DNA from: Chryseobacterium sp. C-71
GTDB taxonomy: Bacteria > Bacteroidota > Bacteroidia > Flavobacteriales > Weeksellaceae
Direction: 5' to 3'
DNA: 64,000 nt
Assembly (NCBI RefSeq): GCF_020911865.1
Contig: NZ_CP087131.1
Span: forward strand, 4,154,001 to 4,218,000
This document shows positions 55,993 through 64,000 of this stretch, in pieces; positions within the stretch are counted from its first letter, which is position 1; each line of letters begins with the position of its first letter. A program made the position numbers and the translations under genes. The notes beneath the pieces were generated by a model, which made no database searches, was not told the DNA's origin, and worked only from the letters and a program-made list of their open reading frames with translations.

Positions 55993-56952
55993 ATGAAAGT
56001 TTTAGCAAACGATGGCTTAGATCAATCAGGAATTGATGCATTGACGGAAAAAGGTTTTGAAGTAATCACTACAAAAGTTCCGCAGGAGTTTTTGATGGAT
56101 TACATCAATGAGCACAAAATCCGTACGATTTTGGTAAGAAGCGCAACGCAGGTAAGAAAAGAATTGATTGACAACTGCCCATCGATCGAGATCATCGGTA
56201 GAGGTGGAGTAGGAATGGATAATATTGATGTAGATTACGCAAGAGGAAAAGGAATTCACGTCATCAATACCCCTTCTGCTTCTTCAGAATCTGTAGCTGA
56301 ATTGGTGTTTGCACATTTATTCTCAGGAGCAAGATTTTTGCAGGATTCAAACAGAAAAATGCCTTTGGTAGGTGATACAGAATTTGCTTCACTTAAAAAA
56401 GCGTATGCTGCAGGTATAGAATTGAAAGGGAAAACCATCGGAATCGTTGGGATGGGAAGAATCGGGCAAGAGGTTGCAAAAATCGCTTTGGGTCTTGGGA
56501 TGCGAGTGATTGCTGCTGATAATATGATCGGTAAAGCAAGCATTAAAGTGACGTTTTACAATAATCAATTCATCAATGTTGATATAGAAACTGAACCTTT
56601 ACAAGAGGTTCTGAAGCATTCAGATTTTATTACGCTTCACGTTCCGGCTCAGAAAGAAGGATTCATGATTGGTAAAAATGAATTTGATATCATGAAAGAT
56701 GGCGTGGCAATCGTAAACTGCTCTAGAGGCGGTGTGATTGATGAAGCTGCTTTGATTGAAGCTTTAGATTCAGGAAAAGTGAAATTTGCGGGTCTTGATG
56801 TTTTCATCAACGAACCTACTCCTTCAAAAGAGATTTTAAATCATCCTAGCATTTCTCTGACTCCTCATACAGGCGCATCGACTTTGGAAGCACAAGACAG
56901 AATTGGTCTTTCTTTAGCAGAGCAGATCTCAAGTATTTTACAGATTCATTAA
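55993..56952 (+). CDS. D-2-hydroxyacid dehydrogenase (phosphoglycerate dehydrogenase-like)
   Basis: A 319-residue NAD-dependent D-isomer 2-hydroxyacid dehydrogenase. NAD loop GIVGMGRIGQEVA (150-162); catalytic Arg in VNCSRGGVID (about 232-241), Glu in FINEPTPS and His in LTPHTGAS. It lacks the C-terminal ACT domain of regulated SerA, but its length and sequence match the short 3-phosphoglycerate dehydrogenases of Bacteroidetes, first step of serine synthesis. A bidirectional terminator follows. Confidence 0.88.
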   Translation: MKVLANDGLDQSGIDALTEKGFEVITTKVPQEFLMDYINEHKIRTILVRSATQVRKELIDNCPSIEIIGRGGVGMDNIDVDYARGKGIHVINTPSASSESVAELVFAHLFSGARFLQDSNRKMPLVGDTEFASLKKAYAAGIELKGKTIGIVGMGRIGQEVAKIALGLGMRVIAADNMIGKASIKVTFYNNQFINVDIETEPLQEVLKHSDFITLHVPAQKEGFMIGKNEFDIMKDGVAIVNCSRGGVIDEAALIEALDSGKVKFAGLDVFINEPTPSKEILNHPSISLTPHTGASTLEAQDRIGLSLAEQISSILQIH

Positions 56953-56970
56953 TTTTGAATTTTTAAGAAT

Positions 56971-57010
56971 AAATAAGAAACGCCGCAAATTTTTGCGGCA
57001 TTTCTTATTT
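56971..57010. terminator. Bidirectional terminator between convergent genes
   Basis: AAATAAGAAA and GCCGCAAA pair with TTTGCGGC and TTTCTTATTT around a TT centre, with one C-A mismatch. It overlaps the mscL stop at its right end. Confidence 0.9.
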
Positions 57011-57399
57011 CATATATTGTTCTTCGTTTTCAATAAATCTCTGATTTCCATTAATAATTTTTGGTCTTCAGTTGGTCCTGCAGGAGCTTCTACAACGGTA
57101 TCTTCTTTTTTACTTAAACTCGCAATTCCTTTGATGAGCATAAATAAAACAAATGCTACAATGATGAAACTGATGACGGAAGACAAGAAATTTCCATATT
57201 TCACTCCGTTCCATGAAAGTTCTGCAATGTTTTTTACATTTGCTTTTTCCAATGCCGGATTCAACAATAGAGGTGTAATAATATCATCAACAAATGATTT
57301 TACAATTGCACTGAAAGCTGCACCGATGATAACACCGACAGCAAGATCGACAACATTGCCTTTAAAAGCAAAATCTTTAAAATCCTTAACAAATCCCAT
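57010..57399 (-). CDS. mscL: Large-conductance mechanosensitive channel MscL
   Basis: A 129-residue channel. The opening FVKDFKDFAFKGNVVDLAVGVIIGAAFSAIVKS, given in part here as VVDLAVGVIIGAAFSAIV (16-33), is the first transmembrane gate, and FIIVAFVLFMLIKGIASL (about 78-95) is the second. It opens under membrane tension to release solutes after hypo-osmotic shock. It is followed by the terminator that overlaps its stop. Confidence 0.97.
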   Translation of the reverse strand: MGFVKDFKDFAFKGNVVDLAVGVIIGAAFSAIVKSFVDDIITPLLLNPALEKANVKNIAELSWNGVKYGNFLSSVISFIIVAFVLFMLIKGIASLSKKEDTVVEAPAGPTEDQKLLMEIRDLLKTKNNI

Positions 57400-57534
57400 A
57401 ATTTATTTTTTTTAAATGTTTAACACAAAATTAAAATTTAAAAACTTTAATCATGCAAGTTTCAGCGAGTTTTTACGATGATAATTAGATTATTTTTAAA
57501 TTATAATCATTAATTTTAATAAAAATAGGATTCA

Positions 57535-59049
57535 ATGAAAATTTTCACAGCAGAAAACATCAGATTAGCAGACGAGTTTACCATACAAAATGAACCCATT
57601 TCATCGGTTAATTTAATGGAGAGAGCAGCTTATGCATGTGCAAATTGGATTGTTGAAAATTGTAAAAAGCATAAAAAGTTAGCAGTCTTTTGTGGAAACG
57701 GTAATAACGGCGGAGACGGTTTTGCTATTGCGAGATTATTGTATATGAAAGGCTTTGATGTAAATGTTTTCATAGATTCATCAAAGGAAAAATTTTCAGA
57801 AGATGCTCAAATTAATTATAAAAGATTAAAAGAATTTTCTGGAATTTCAATTGATGATTTCAGAGCAATCAAGAACATTCAGTTTAATCAAACTGTTATT
57901 ATTGATGCACTTTTCGGAACAGGATTATCAAGAAAATTAGATGGGATTTATGGAGATTTAATTGAAAAATTGAATGATTCTAAGCAAATAAAAATTTCTA
58001 TTGACGTTCCTTCAGGATTATTTTCTGATAAAATTTTAGAAGAAAATCAAACTGTTTTTAAGTCTGATTATACTTTAAGTTTTCAGTTTTGGAAAAGGAG
58101 TTTTTTACATCCTGAAACCGGAAAGTTTGCAGGTAAAGTTGTGATCTTGGATATTGATTTAAGCAAAGAATTTATAGAAAAAACAGCAACTGATTATTTT
58201 GTAATTGATGAAACAACTATTCACGAAATTTTTCAGCCAAGAAACGATTTTGCACATAAAGGAACTTACGGAAAATCGATTATTGTTGGTGGAAGTTATG
58301 GTAAAATAGGTGCTGCAGTTTTAGCCACAAAATCGGCTTTGAAAACTGGTTCAGGATTAACTTTTGTTATGGCACCCAACTGTGGATACGAAATACTTCA
58401 GACGACTTGCCCGGAAGCAATGTTTATTTCTGGTGGCGGAAAATTGATAGAAAAAATTGAAATTCAGGAGAATGTTGTGTATGGAATTGGTCCGGGTTTA
58501 GGAACAGATTCTTTAACGGAAAAAGCATTGTTGGAATTTTTGGAGCAAAGTTTAAAACCATTGCTACTAGATGCGGATGCTTTAAATAGTATTGCTAAAA
58601 ATAAAGACAGCATCAATTTAATTCCAAAAAACTCAATTATTACTCCACATCCTAAAGAATTTGAGCGATTGTTTGGTTCGACTGAAAATTCATTTAAGCG
58701 AATAGAATTGGGAAGAACTAAAGCAAAAGAATTACAAATCTTTATTGTTTTAAAAGATCATCACACGCAAGTTATTACTCCAGAAGGCAATGTGTTTTAT
58801 AATATCACCGGAAACTCAGGTTTGGCAAAAGGTGGAAGTGGAGATGTTTTGACGGGGATTATTACTTCACTTTTAGCTCAAAATTATTCTCCCAAAAATG
58901 CGTGCATTTTAGGAGTTTGGATTCACGGAAAGGCTGCAGATTTTGCTGCTCAGAAATTCTCTAAAGAAGCCATGCTACCGACTGATGTTATCGATGAACT
59001 TGGAAATGTGTTCTTGGAACTCAACAAAAAAGCCACAACAATGTTATGA
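57535..59049 (+). CDS. nnr: Bifunctional NAD(P)H-hydrate epimerase/dehydratase
   Basis: A 504-residue two-domain repair enzyme. The N-terminal YjeF_N epimerase has VFCGNGNNGGDGFAIARLL (about 51-69) and IIDALFGTGLSR (about 121-132). The C-terminal ADP-dependent dehydratase has KGTYGKSIIVGGSYGKIGAA (two blocks about 240-259), GPGLGTD, LLDADALN and NSGLAKGGSGDVLTG. It repairs damaged NADH and NADPH. Both halves are complete. Confidence 0.95.
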   Translation: MKIFTAENIRLADEFTIQNEPISSVNLMERAAYACANWIVENCKKHKKLAVFCGNGNNGGDGFAIARLLYMKGFDVNVFIDSSKEKFSEDAQINYKRLKEFSGISIDDFRAIKNIQFNQTVIIDALFGTGLSRKLDGIYGDLIEKLNDSKQIKISIDVPSGLFSDKILEENQTVFKSDYTLSFQFWKRSFLHPETGKFAGKVVILDIDLSKEFIEKTATDYFVIDETTIHEIFQPRNDFAHKGTYGKSIIVGGSYGKIGAAVLATKSALKTGSGLTFVMAPNCGYEILQTTCPEAMFISGGGKLIEKIEIQENVVYGIGPGLGTDSLTEKALLEFLEQSLKPLLLDADALNSIAKNKDSINLIPKNSIITPHPKEFERLFGSTENSFKRIELGRTKAKELQIFIVLKDHHTQVITPEGNVFYNITGNSGLAKGGSGDVLTGIITSLLAQNYSPKNACILGVWIHGKAADFAAQKFSKEAMLPTDVIDELGNVFLELNKKATTML

Positions 59050-59075
59050 CTTTTTAATGATATTTTTAATTTTTC

Positions 59076-60344
59076 TTAAACTGTTTTTTGTGTTTCGGGA
59101 AGAGCTTTATTGTTTTTAGAATAAAACATTATGATTAAACCTGCCAACATAAACGGTATTGATAAAATCTGTCCGGTATTTAAACCTGCAAAAGAAATTA
59201 CTTCATCACCCTGAGGCATTTTCAGGAATTCTACAAAGAATCTAATAGCCCAAAGAAGGAAAAAGAACAATCCGAATAACCAACCCTGCTGATATTTTTT
59301 GTCTGTTTTTCTGTATAAAACCCAAAGAATCACAAATAAAGTTACGTAGCCTACCGCTTCAAATAACTGAGTAGGATAACGTGTTACCGTTAATCCATAT
59401 TCGCTGCTTTGTTGTGGAAATAATAAGGCAAATGGAGAGTTCGGGTCAACAGGTTTTCCTATGATTTCAGAATTAAAAAAGTTACCCATTCTTACGAATG
59501 CACCTCCGATGGCTACTACAATTCCTAATCTGTCAAAAACCCAGAGCGGATTTTTTTTCACGATTTTATAAGAATAATATAATGTTGTTACGATCACTGC
59601 AAGTGTTGCTCCGTGACTTGCTAACCCCGCAAATCCTGTAAATTTTATTCCGTTTTTTGTGCTGATGGGTAAAAATACACTCCAGAAATCTTCTTTAAAT
59701 AATTCCGGCTGATAAAAAATAACGTGACCTAATCTTGCTCCCAAGATAGTTCCTATTAATGTCCATGTGAAAAATGGTTCTACATATTTTGTATCAACTC
59801 CGTCAATAGAATACATTTTTGTCATTAGGAAATACCCGATTCCAAAAGCGAAAATAAACATCAAACTATAAAAGTGTAAAGTAACCGGTCCTAAATGTAT
59901 TCCCGTTGAAGGATCCCAAATTTTAAAAGGGGTTTCGAGCTCAACTTTATCGGTAGATTTGATTGGATTAGGAGTTTTTGCAGCATATTTAAAAACTTCA
60001 ACATTATCTTCAGTTATTTTAATGTTCTCAACCAATCTAAAATCTTTGTCAAAAAACTGATAATTGTTTGCTTTAAATTTCCCTAAAATAATAGAGCTGT
60101 TCATGTAATGTGAAGCTTCTACATTTGATTTATTTAAAATAACCAAAGTATTCTGTATGTTATTTAAATTGGCAAAAGAATCAAGTTCTATAAGTTCTGA
60201 AGTTGCAAAAATCTTCACCGGAAGGTTGGTTGAATTTACTTTTAAAGTTCCCTCAGACAATCCTACCGGATTATTTTGTGCAAAAAAACACTGGGTAATC
60301 AATGCAAATGCAAAAAGGTAAATTCTGAAAAAAATAGTACTCAT
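59076..60344 (-). CDS. lgt: Prolipoprotein diacylglyceryl transferase with N-terminal extracytoplasmic extension
   Basis: I choose ATG 60344 (422 residues), which has the A-rich leader common here; the longer frame from 60374 adds ten residues only. The C-terminal 275 residues are a normal Lgt: GTILGARLGHVIFY (with the conserved Arg), FAGLASHGATLAV and VRMGNFFNSEIIGKPVD, the Lgt signature. The N-terminal 145 residues are unusual: a signal-like hydrophobic start (IYLFAFALITQCFFAQ) and a beta-rich domain with no similarity I recognise. Lgt moves diacylglycerol to the lipobox Cys of lipoproteins; this window encodes many such substrates. It follows yidD. Confidence 0.92.
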   Translation of the reverse strand: MSTIFFRIYLFAFALITQCFFAQNNPVGLSEGTLKVNSTNLPVKIFATSELIELDSFANLNNIQNTLVILNKSNVEASHYMNSSIILGKFKANNYQFFDKDFRLVENIKITEDNVEVFKYAAKTPNPIKSTDKVELETPFKIWDPSTGIHLGPVTLHFYSLMFIFAFGIGYFLMTKMYSIDGVDTKYVEPFFTWTLIGTILGARLGHVIFYQPELFKEDFWSVFLPISTKNGIKFTGFAGLASHGATLAVIVTTLYYSYKIVKKNPLWVFDRLGIVVAIGGAFVRMGNFFNSEIIGKPVDPNSPFALLFPQQSSEYGLTVTRYPTQLFEAVGYVTLFVILWVLYRKTDKKYQQGWLFGLFFFLLWAIRFFVEFLKMPQGDEVISFAGLNTGQILSIPFMLAGLIIMFYSKNNKALPETQKTV

Positions 60345-60379
60345 TTTTATTTTTTTAATAGGTCGTTTATTCAAAAATA

Positions 60380-60622
60380 TTATTTTTTTGGAGGTACGGG
60401 ATCATAGCCGCTTCCGCCCCAGGGATGACATTTAGCAATTCTTTTCAATCCCAGCCAAAATCCTTTAAATATGCCATGTACTTGCAGCGATTTAACCATG
60501 TAGTGCGAACAGGTTGGCTCATATCGGCAGTTTTTGGGAAGCAGAGGCGAGATAAACCATTGGTAAAATCTGATTAAAATTACCAAAGGCGATGTAATGA
60601 TTTTATTAAATGTAAGTTTCAA
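60380..60622 (-). CDS. yidD: Membrane protein insertion efficiency factor YidD
   Basis: An 80-residue YidD. It has one amphipathic/membrane helix ([17 protein letters not shown]) and the family core [19 protein letters not shown] (Cys32 and Cys38), then the late [13 protein letters not shown]. It helps YidC-dependent insertion of inner-membrane proteins. It is directly upstream of lgt. Confidence 0.95.
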   Translation of the reverse strand: MKLTFNKIITSPLVILIRFYQWFISPLLPKNCRYEPTCSHYMVKSLQVHGIFKGFWLGLKRIAKCHPWGGSGYDPVPPKK

Positions 60623-60811
60623 AACAATGCAAAAATAGGCTAAAAAATTGAAAATTAGTTTAAATTTGTTAGAAGTTTCAGAGCGATAAATAGCTGTTCG
60701 TCGGATTAATTAACGCGTTTGTCGATTTTAAAATTTCCTGGTAGAAAATCAGCCTCATTATTGAAAATCTGTAACTTTTTTTTAAATTTCATTTTAACCA
60801 AACTATAAATT

Positions 60812-62089
60812 TTGAGTCAAAACACTCCATTAGCCGAAAGAATGAGACCGAAAACTTTAGATGAAGTTTTGGGACAGGAGCATCTTACCGGCGAAAAAGG
60901 TACACTGAGGAAAATGCTGCAGAATGACACCTTGAATTCTCTCATTCTGTGGGGGCCACCGGGAACAGGTAAAACTACTCTCGCAGAAATTATTTCAGAA
61001 AAATCCGGAAGGAAATTTTATAAACTATCAGCGGTGTCTTCGGGTGTGAAGGATGTAAGGGATGTGATTGATGAAGCCAAAAAACAAAACCTGTTTTCAG
61101 GAAAATCTCCTATTCTTTTTATTGATGAAATTCATCGTTTTAATAAATCTCAACAAGATTCTCTGCTGCATGCCGTTGAAAAAGGTTGGATAGTTTTGAT
61201 TGGTGCAACAACAGAAAATCCCAGTTTTGAAGTGGTTTCAGCATTGCTTTCAAGAAGTCAGGTGTATATTTTAAAAGCTTTGTCACATGAGAAACTGGAA
61301 GAGCTGATTGATATTGCTCTTGAAAGATTTAATAAAGATGAAAAAACTGATTTCACTATCAAAGAAAAGCAGGCTTTCATTCAATATTCGGGTGGTGACG
61401 GAAGAAAACTGATTAACTCTGTTGAATTGGTTCTCAGCCAGTTTATTAATTCAAATACAAAAGAAATTTCGAATGATGACGTGATGGAGGTGCTTCAGGA
61501 AACGATGGCATTGTATGATAAAAATGGTGAACAGCATTATGATATCATTTCAGCATTTATCAAATCGATGCGAGGAGGTGACCCGAATGGTGCAGTATAT
61601 TGGCTTGCGAGAATGATCGCCGGTGGAGAAGATATTAAATTTATTGCCCGAAGAATGCTTATTTTGGCGTCTGAAGATATTGGTTTGGCCAATCCAAATG
61701 CTTTGGTGATTGCAAACAGTTGTTTTCAGGCGATAAATGTAATCGGAAATCCTGAAGCCAGAATTTTGTTGAGCGAAACTGCAATTTATCTGGCGGTTTC
61801 ACCGAAAAGTAATTCGGGATATATGGCAATTAACGATGCCTTAGCTTTTGTTAAAAAGACCGGAAATTTGCCGGTTCCGCTGCATTTGAGAAATGCGCCG
61901 ACTAAACTGATGAAAGACCTAGATTATGGTAAAGAATATAAATACGCTCATTCTTACGAAGGCAATTTTGTCGATCAGGATTTTTTACCGGAAGAAATAA
62001 AAGACGTTAAGTTCTACGAACCCGGAAATAATGCCACAGAAAAGAAAATCTACGATGAGCTCAAGAAAAAATGGACAAATAAGTACTAA
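60812..62089 (+). CDS. rarA: Replication-associated recombination protein RarA (MgsA)
   Basis: A 425-residue AAA+ ATPase that acts at stalled forks. Walker A GPPGTGKT (48-55), Walker B with Asp105-Glu106 (LFIDEIHRF), then LIGATTENPSFEV (about 129-141) and the C-terminal cluster GGEDIKFIARRMLILASEDIG. The start is a TTG at 60812, since the sequence AERMRPKTLDEVLGQEH begins the conserved region and no ATG is upstream. Confidence 0.94.
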   Translation: MSQNTPLAERMRPKTLDEVLGQEHLTGEKGTLRKMLQNDTLNSLILWGPPGTGKTTLAEIISEKSGRKFYKLSAVSSGVKDVRDVIDEAKKQNLFSGKSPILFIDEIHRFNKSQQDSLLHAVEKGWIVLIGATTENPSFEVVSALLSRSQVYILKALSHEKLEELIDIALERFNKDEKTDFTIKEKQAFIQYSGGDGRKLINSVELVLSQFINSNTKEISNDDVMEVLQETMALYDKNGEQHYDIISAFIKSMRGGDPNGAVYWLARMIAGGEDIKFIARRMLILASEDIGLANPNALVIANSCFQAINVIGNPEARILLSETAIYLAVSPKSNSGYMAINDALAFVKKTGNLPVPLHLRNAPTKLMKDLDYGKEYKYAHSYEGNFVDQDFLPEEIKDVKFYEPGNNATEKKIYDELKKKWTNKY

Positions 62090-62090
62090 A

Positions 62091-62125
62091 AAAAACGGAT
62101 ATTCAACTTTGAATATCCGTTTTTA
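62091..62125. terminator. Bidirectional terminator after rarA
   Basis: AAAAACGGATATTCA pairs with TGAATATCCGTTTTT. It lies between rarA and the converging unknown gene. Confidence 0.92.
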
Positions 62126-62143
62126 ATATAATAATTCTAAATA

Positions 62144-62581
62144 TTATTTTTTATTTGTGGTAATAACCAGCGCCTTTTTACCATCCATAGTTTCGACTTT
62201 GTAGTCAGAAATCATATCAGCAAAGATATGTACATCGGTATTCTTGAATTCATATCCTTCAATAAAAACAGGTGTATCTTTTGAAAGCCCATTTTGAGAA
62301 TTGAAATCAGCTAAAGCAATATGATCTAAAGTTCCGAAATCTTTTTTGAACTTCACTTCAGCCAAACCATTGTCAGCTAAATAATCAAATTTCTTAAGGT
62401 TTTGAGGAAGATTTGCTTTGGTTTTAAAAACATTTACACTCTGAACGGCTTCTTTTCTTGAATCGAACATTGCTACAGTGCCTACAGCGTCGTTACAGAT
62501 TGCAAATTTTACGGTAGGATTTTTTTGAGCAAATAAAGTTGCTGAAGCAAATATTAATAAAGAGTAGAGAATTTTTTTCAT
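62144..62581 (-). CDS. Exported unknown protein
   Basis: I do not recognise this 145-residue protein. It has a signal peptide (KKILYSLLIFASATLFAQ) and a mature part of about 127 residues with no clear motif, one Cys (CNDAVGTVAMF) and a Lys-rich end. It reads as a small beta domain. It is a single-gene unit. Confidence 0.7.
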   Translation of the reverse strand: MKKILYSLLIFASATLFAQKNPTVKFAICNDAVGTVAMFDSRKEAVQSVNVFKTKANLPQNLKKFDYLADNGLAEVKFKKDFGTLDHIALADFNSQNGLSKDTPVFIEGYEFKNTDVHIFADMISDYKVETMDGKKALVITTNKK

Positions 62582-62777
62582 ATAACAGATATTTATTATT
62601 CAAATAATCTTGCATCAGCTTATAGAAGCTTGTTTGCGATGTTTTATCAACATTAGTTCCTTAAATTAAAGTATGAGTGTTAAAAACGTGATAAATATAC
62701 TTATTTTTTACAGATTGTCAATGAAAAATTAAAATAATTTATAAAATAATGACAAATAATAGATTTTGCTGTTATTT

Positions 62778-64000
62778 CTATTGATTTTCTTCAAGAGCTT
62801 CATCTTTTTTGTCTACCAATTTTTTAATCATAATTTTAAGTCGCTGGAACATAAATGAACTCAATAGCAAAATAATTCCAAGGATGATAAATGCGATAAT
62901 TCTTGAGACATTATCCATTTGCCAAACGTCGTAAGCGTATAGTTTTAAAATCATAATTCCGAGTAAACTGAAACCGATTTTGTTGAATTCCGGAATGTCT
63001 TTTTTTAAACCAAAATAAATGAAAAGACAAGCCAAAACTGCCCAGATAATAGGCAAGTATAATATGCTGAAGTGATTTTGAAGGGTATAAATTTCCTCCA
63101 AATTATTTGCATTAATCAGTAAATATGTTCTAAATAATTCGAAACTGAAAGCAACAACAATAATTAAAGACGTTACCCAATATGCTAAGTTGTTTTTAAT
63201 AAAATCTGATTTCGGAATTATTTTTAAAATTAGATAGCTTAGCGGTAAAATATACAATAAGTGAACAAAGAAAAAACCGAATTCAATTTGTTTACTAATA
63301 ATTTCTGTTGCAACTTGTGAACTTGATATATGCGTGAAGAGCAATAAAAGAAAAAGGTAAATCATTCCGGTCTGGAAATCTCTGGTGATGCTCAGTTTTT
63401 TACCGAAAAGAATCAACGCAAACAAGTAATACAAAGTAAAAAGGAAACTAATGGTAAGGATAAAAACCAAACTTTCATCCGAAATATGATAGATGATTTC
63501 AAATAACACTGAAAAATAAATAACCGAAATGCATAAAAATTTAAATACATTTTCATAAAACTCCAATTCAGATTTTTCCTCTTCAGAATCTTTTTTCAAT
63601 AAAAATAAATTCATAAAACAGCTTCCAATCACAATCAAACTTGTAATAAAAACCGGATTGAAGATAACATTTAACGAAGCTGAATCAAAATACCTCGCCC
63701 AAGTGATCATCTGAGATAAAATAACCATTGGAAAAAGCACGTAAAAGAATACTTTGAAGATTTTGTGATTTGTTTTCTTCCAGATATACAGCAGAAGGCT
63801 CGCCTCGATTGCCCAAACACTTGTAGTAAGATGAGTTTTTAACTCTAGTGCAAATGCTAATGTGATAAGGCTGAGGGTGATACTTGCAAAAACTGAATAG
63901 TTGATACCGAAATTTTTCTTTTGATATTCTCTGTATAAACCACAAGCGTTGATGATGGCAAAAGCAACCGGAAATACAGATACAGGAAACATTTGCAACT
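62778..64000 (-). CDS. DUF2339-family membrane protein, C-terminal part
   Basis: The frame is open to the right edge, so the gene starts outside the window; a start call at TTG 63998 is not real. The visible 406 residues have about a dozen hydrophobic spans with short loops, and the pattern LELKTHLTTSVWAIEASLLLYIW (about 51-73), TLQNHFSILYLPIIWAVLACLFIYFG and the final KLVDKKDEALEEN match DUF2339 proteins, large polytopic membrane proteins of unknown function. Confidence 0.8.
   Translation of the reverse strand, partial: LQMFPVSVFPVAFAIINACGLYREYQKKNFGINYSVFASITLSLITLAFALELKTHLTTSVWAIEASLLLYIWKKTNHKIFKVFFYVLFPMVILSQMITWARYFDSASLNVIFNPVFITSLIVIGSCFMNLFLLKKDSEEEKSELEFYENVFKFLCISVIYFSVLFEIIYHISDESLVFILTISFLFTLYYLFALILFGKKLSITRDFQTGMIYLFLLLLFTHISSSQVATEIISKQIEFGFFFVHLLYILPLSYLILKIIPKSDFIKNNLAYWVTSLIIVVAFSFELFRTYLLINANNLEEIYTLQNHFSILYLPIIWAVLACLFIYFGLKKDIPEFNKIGFSLLGIMILKLYAYDVWQMDNVSRIIAFIILGIILLLSSFMFQRLKIMIKKLVDKKDEALEENQ

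Overview
The window looks like an AT-rich chromosomal segment of a Flavobacteriia member, most probably Chryseobacterium or a close relative in the Weeksellaceae. The reasons are: promoters with the Bacteroidetes -7 box TAnnTTTG; A-rich leaders in place of strong Shine-Dalgarno sites; a PorT gene and a type IX secretion (T9SS) sorting tail; a HmuY-type haem lipoprotein; a trpEGDCFBA operon; and many short palindromic intergenic repeats. The genus is an inference; no rRNA is present to test it. I saw no tRNA, CRISPR array, prophage or transposase.

Layout. 2-7477: haem acquisition (TonB receptor C-terminus, HmuY-like lipoprotein, ABC importer for haem, a methyltransferase, HemS-like haem-handling protein, then a ChaN-like protein). 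7800-11539: a secreted peptide-deformylase-like protein with an altered metal ligand, a beta-lactamase-family hydrolase, and a thiol-peroxide defence group (nitroreductase, OhrR, Ohr) with a candidate OhrR operator. 11929-20817: lipB, then the full tryptophan operon on the minus strand, led by an uncatalogued-looking leader peptide with three consecutive Trp codons and an attenuator. It is interrupted by an OsmC-family gene, an unknown gene and two copies of a 70-bp palindromic repeat. 21040-26847: a small lipoprotein, a cytochrome c, a GH144-like glucanase, rlmF and lysS. 26959-29275: two consecutive broken genes (a T9SS cargo protein with an in-frame stop and a frameshifted OmpA-family protein). 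29278-31628: cydAB. 31847-37498: an exported unknown protein, gyrB, a truncated transglutaminase-family remnant, an RsiV-like lipoprotein and a lipid kinase. 37914-46227: transporter, gamma-glutamyltransferase, threonine dehydrogenase, a phosphoesterase, a FabH-like enzyme and unknowns. 46224-50258: menaquinone methyltransferase, porT, a ZapB-like/ZapA pair, a 6S-like RNA and rny. 50483-51143: three tandem double-glycine-leader, six-cysteine peptides. 51202-64000: housekeeping (thioesterase, gcvT, idi, serA-like, mscL, nnr, lgt, yidD, rarA) and the C-terminus of a DUF2339 membrane protein.

The strongest leads are the tandem Cys-rich double-glycine peptides, the trp attenuator, the 6S-like RNA, the Cys-to-Asp deformylase homologue and the operator-promoter overlap of the OhrR group.
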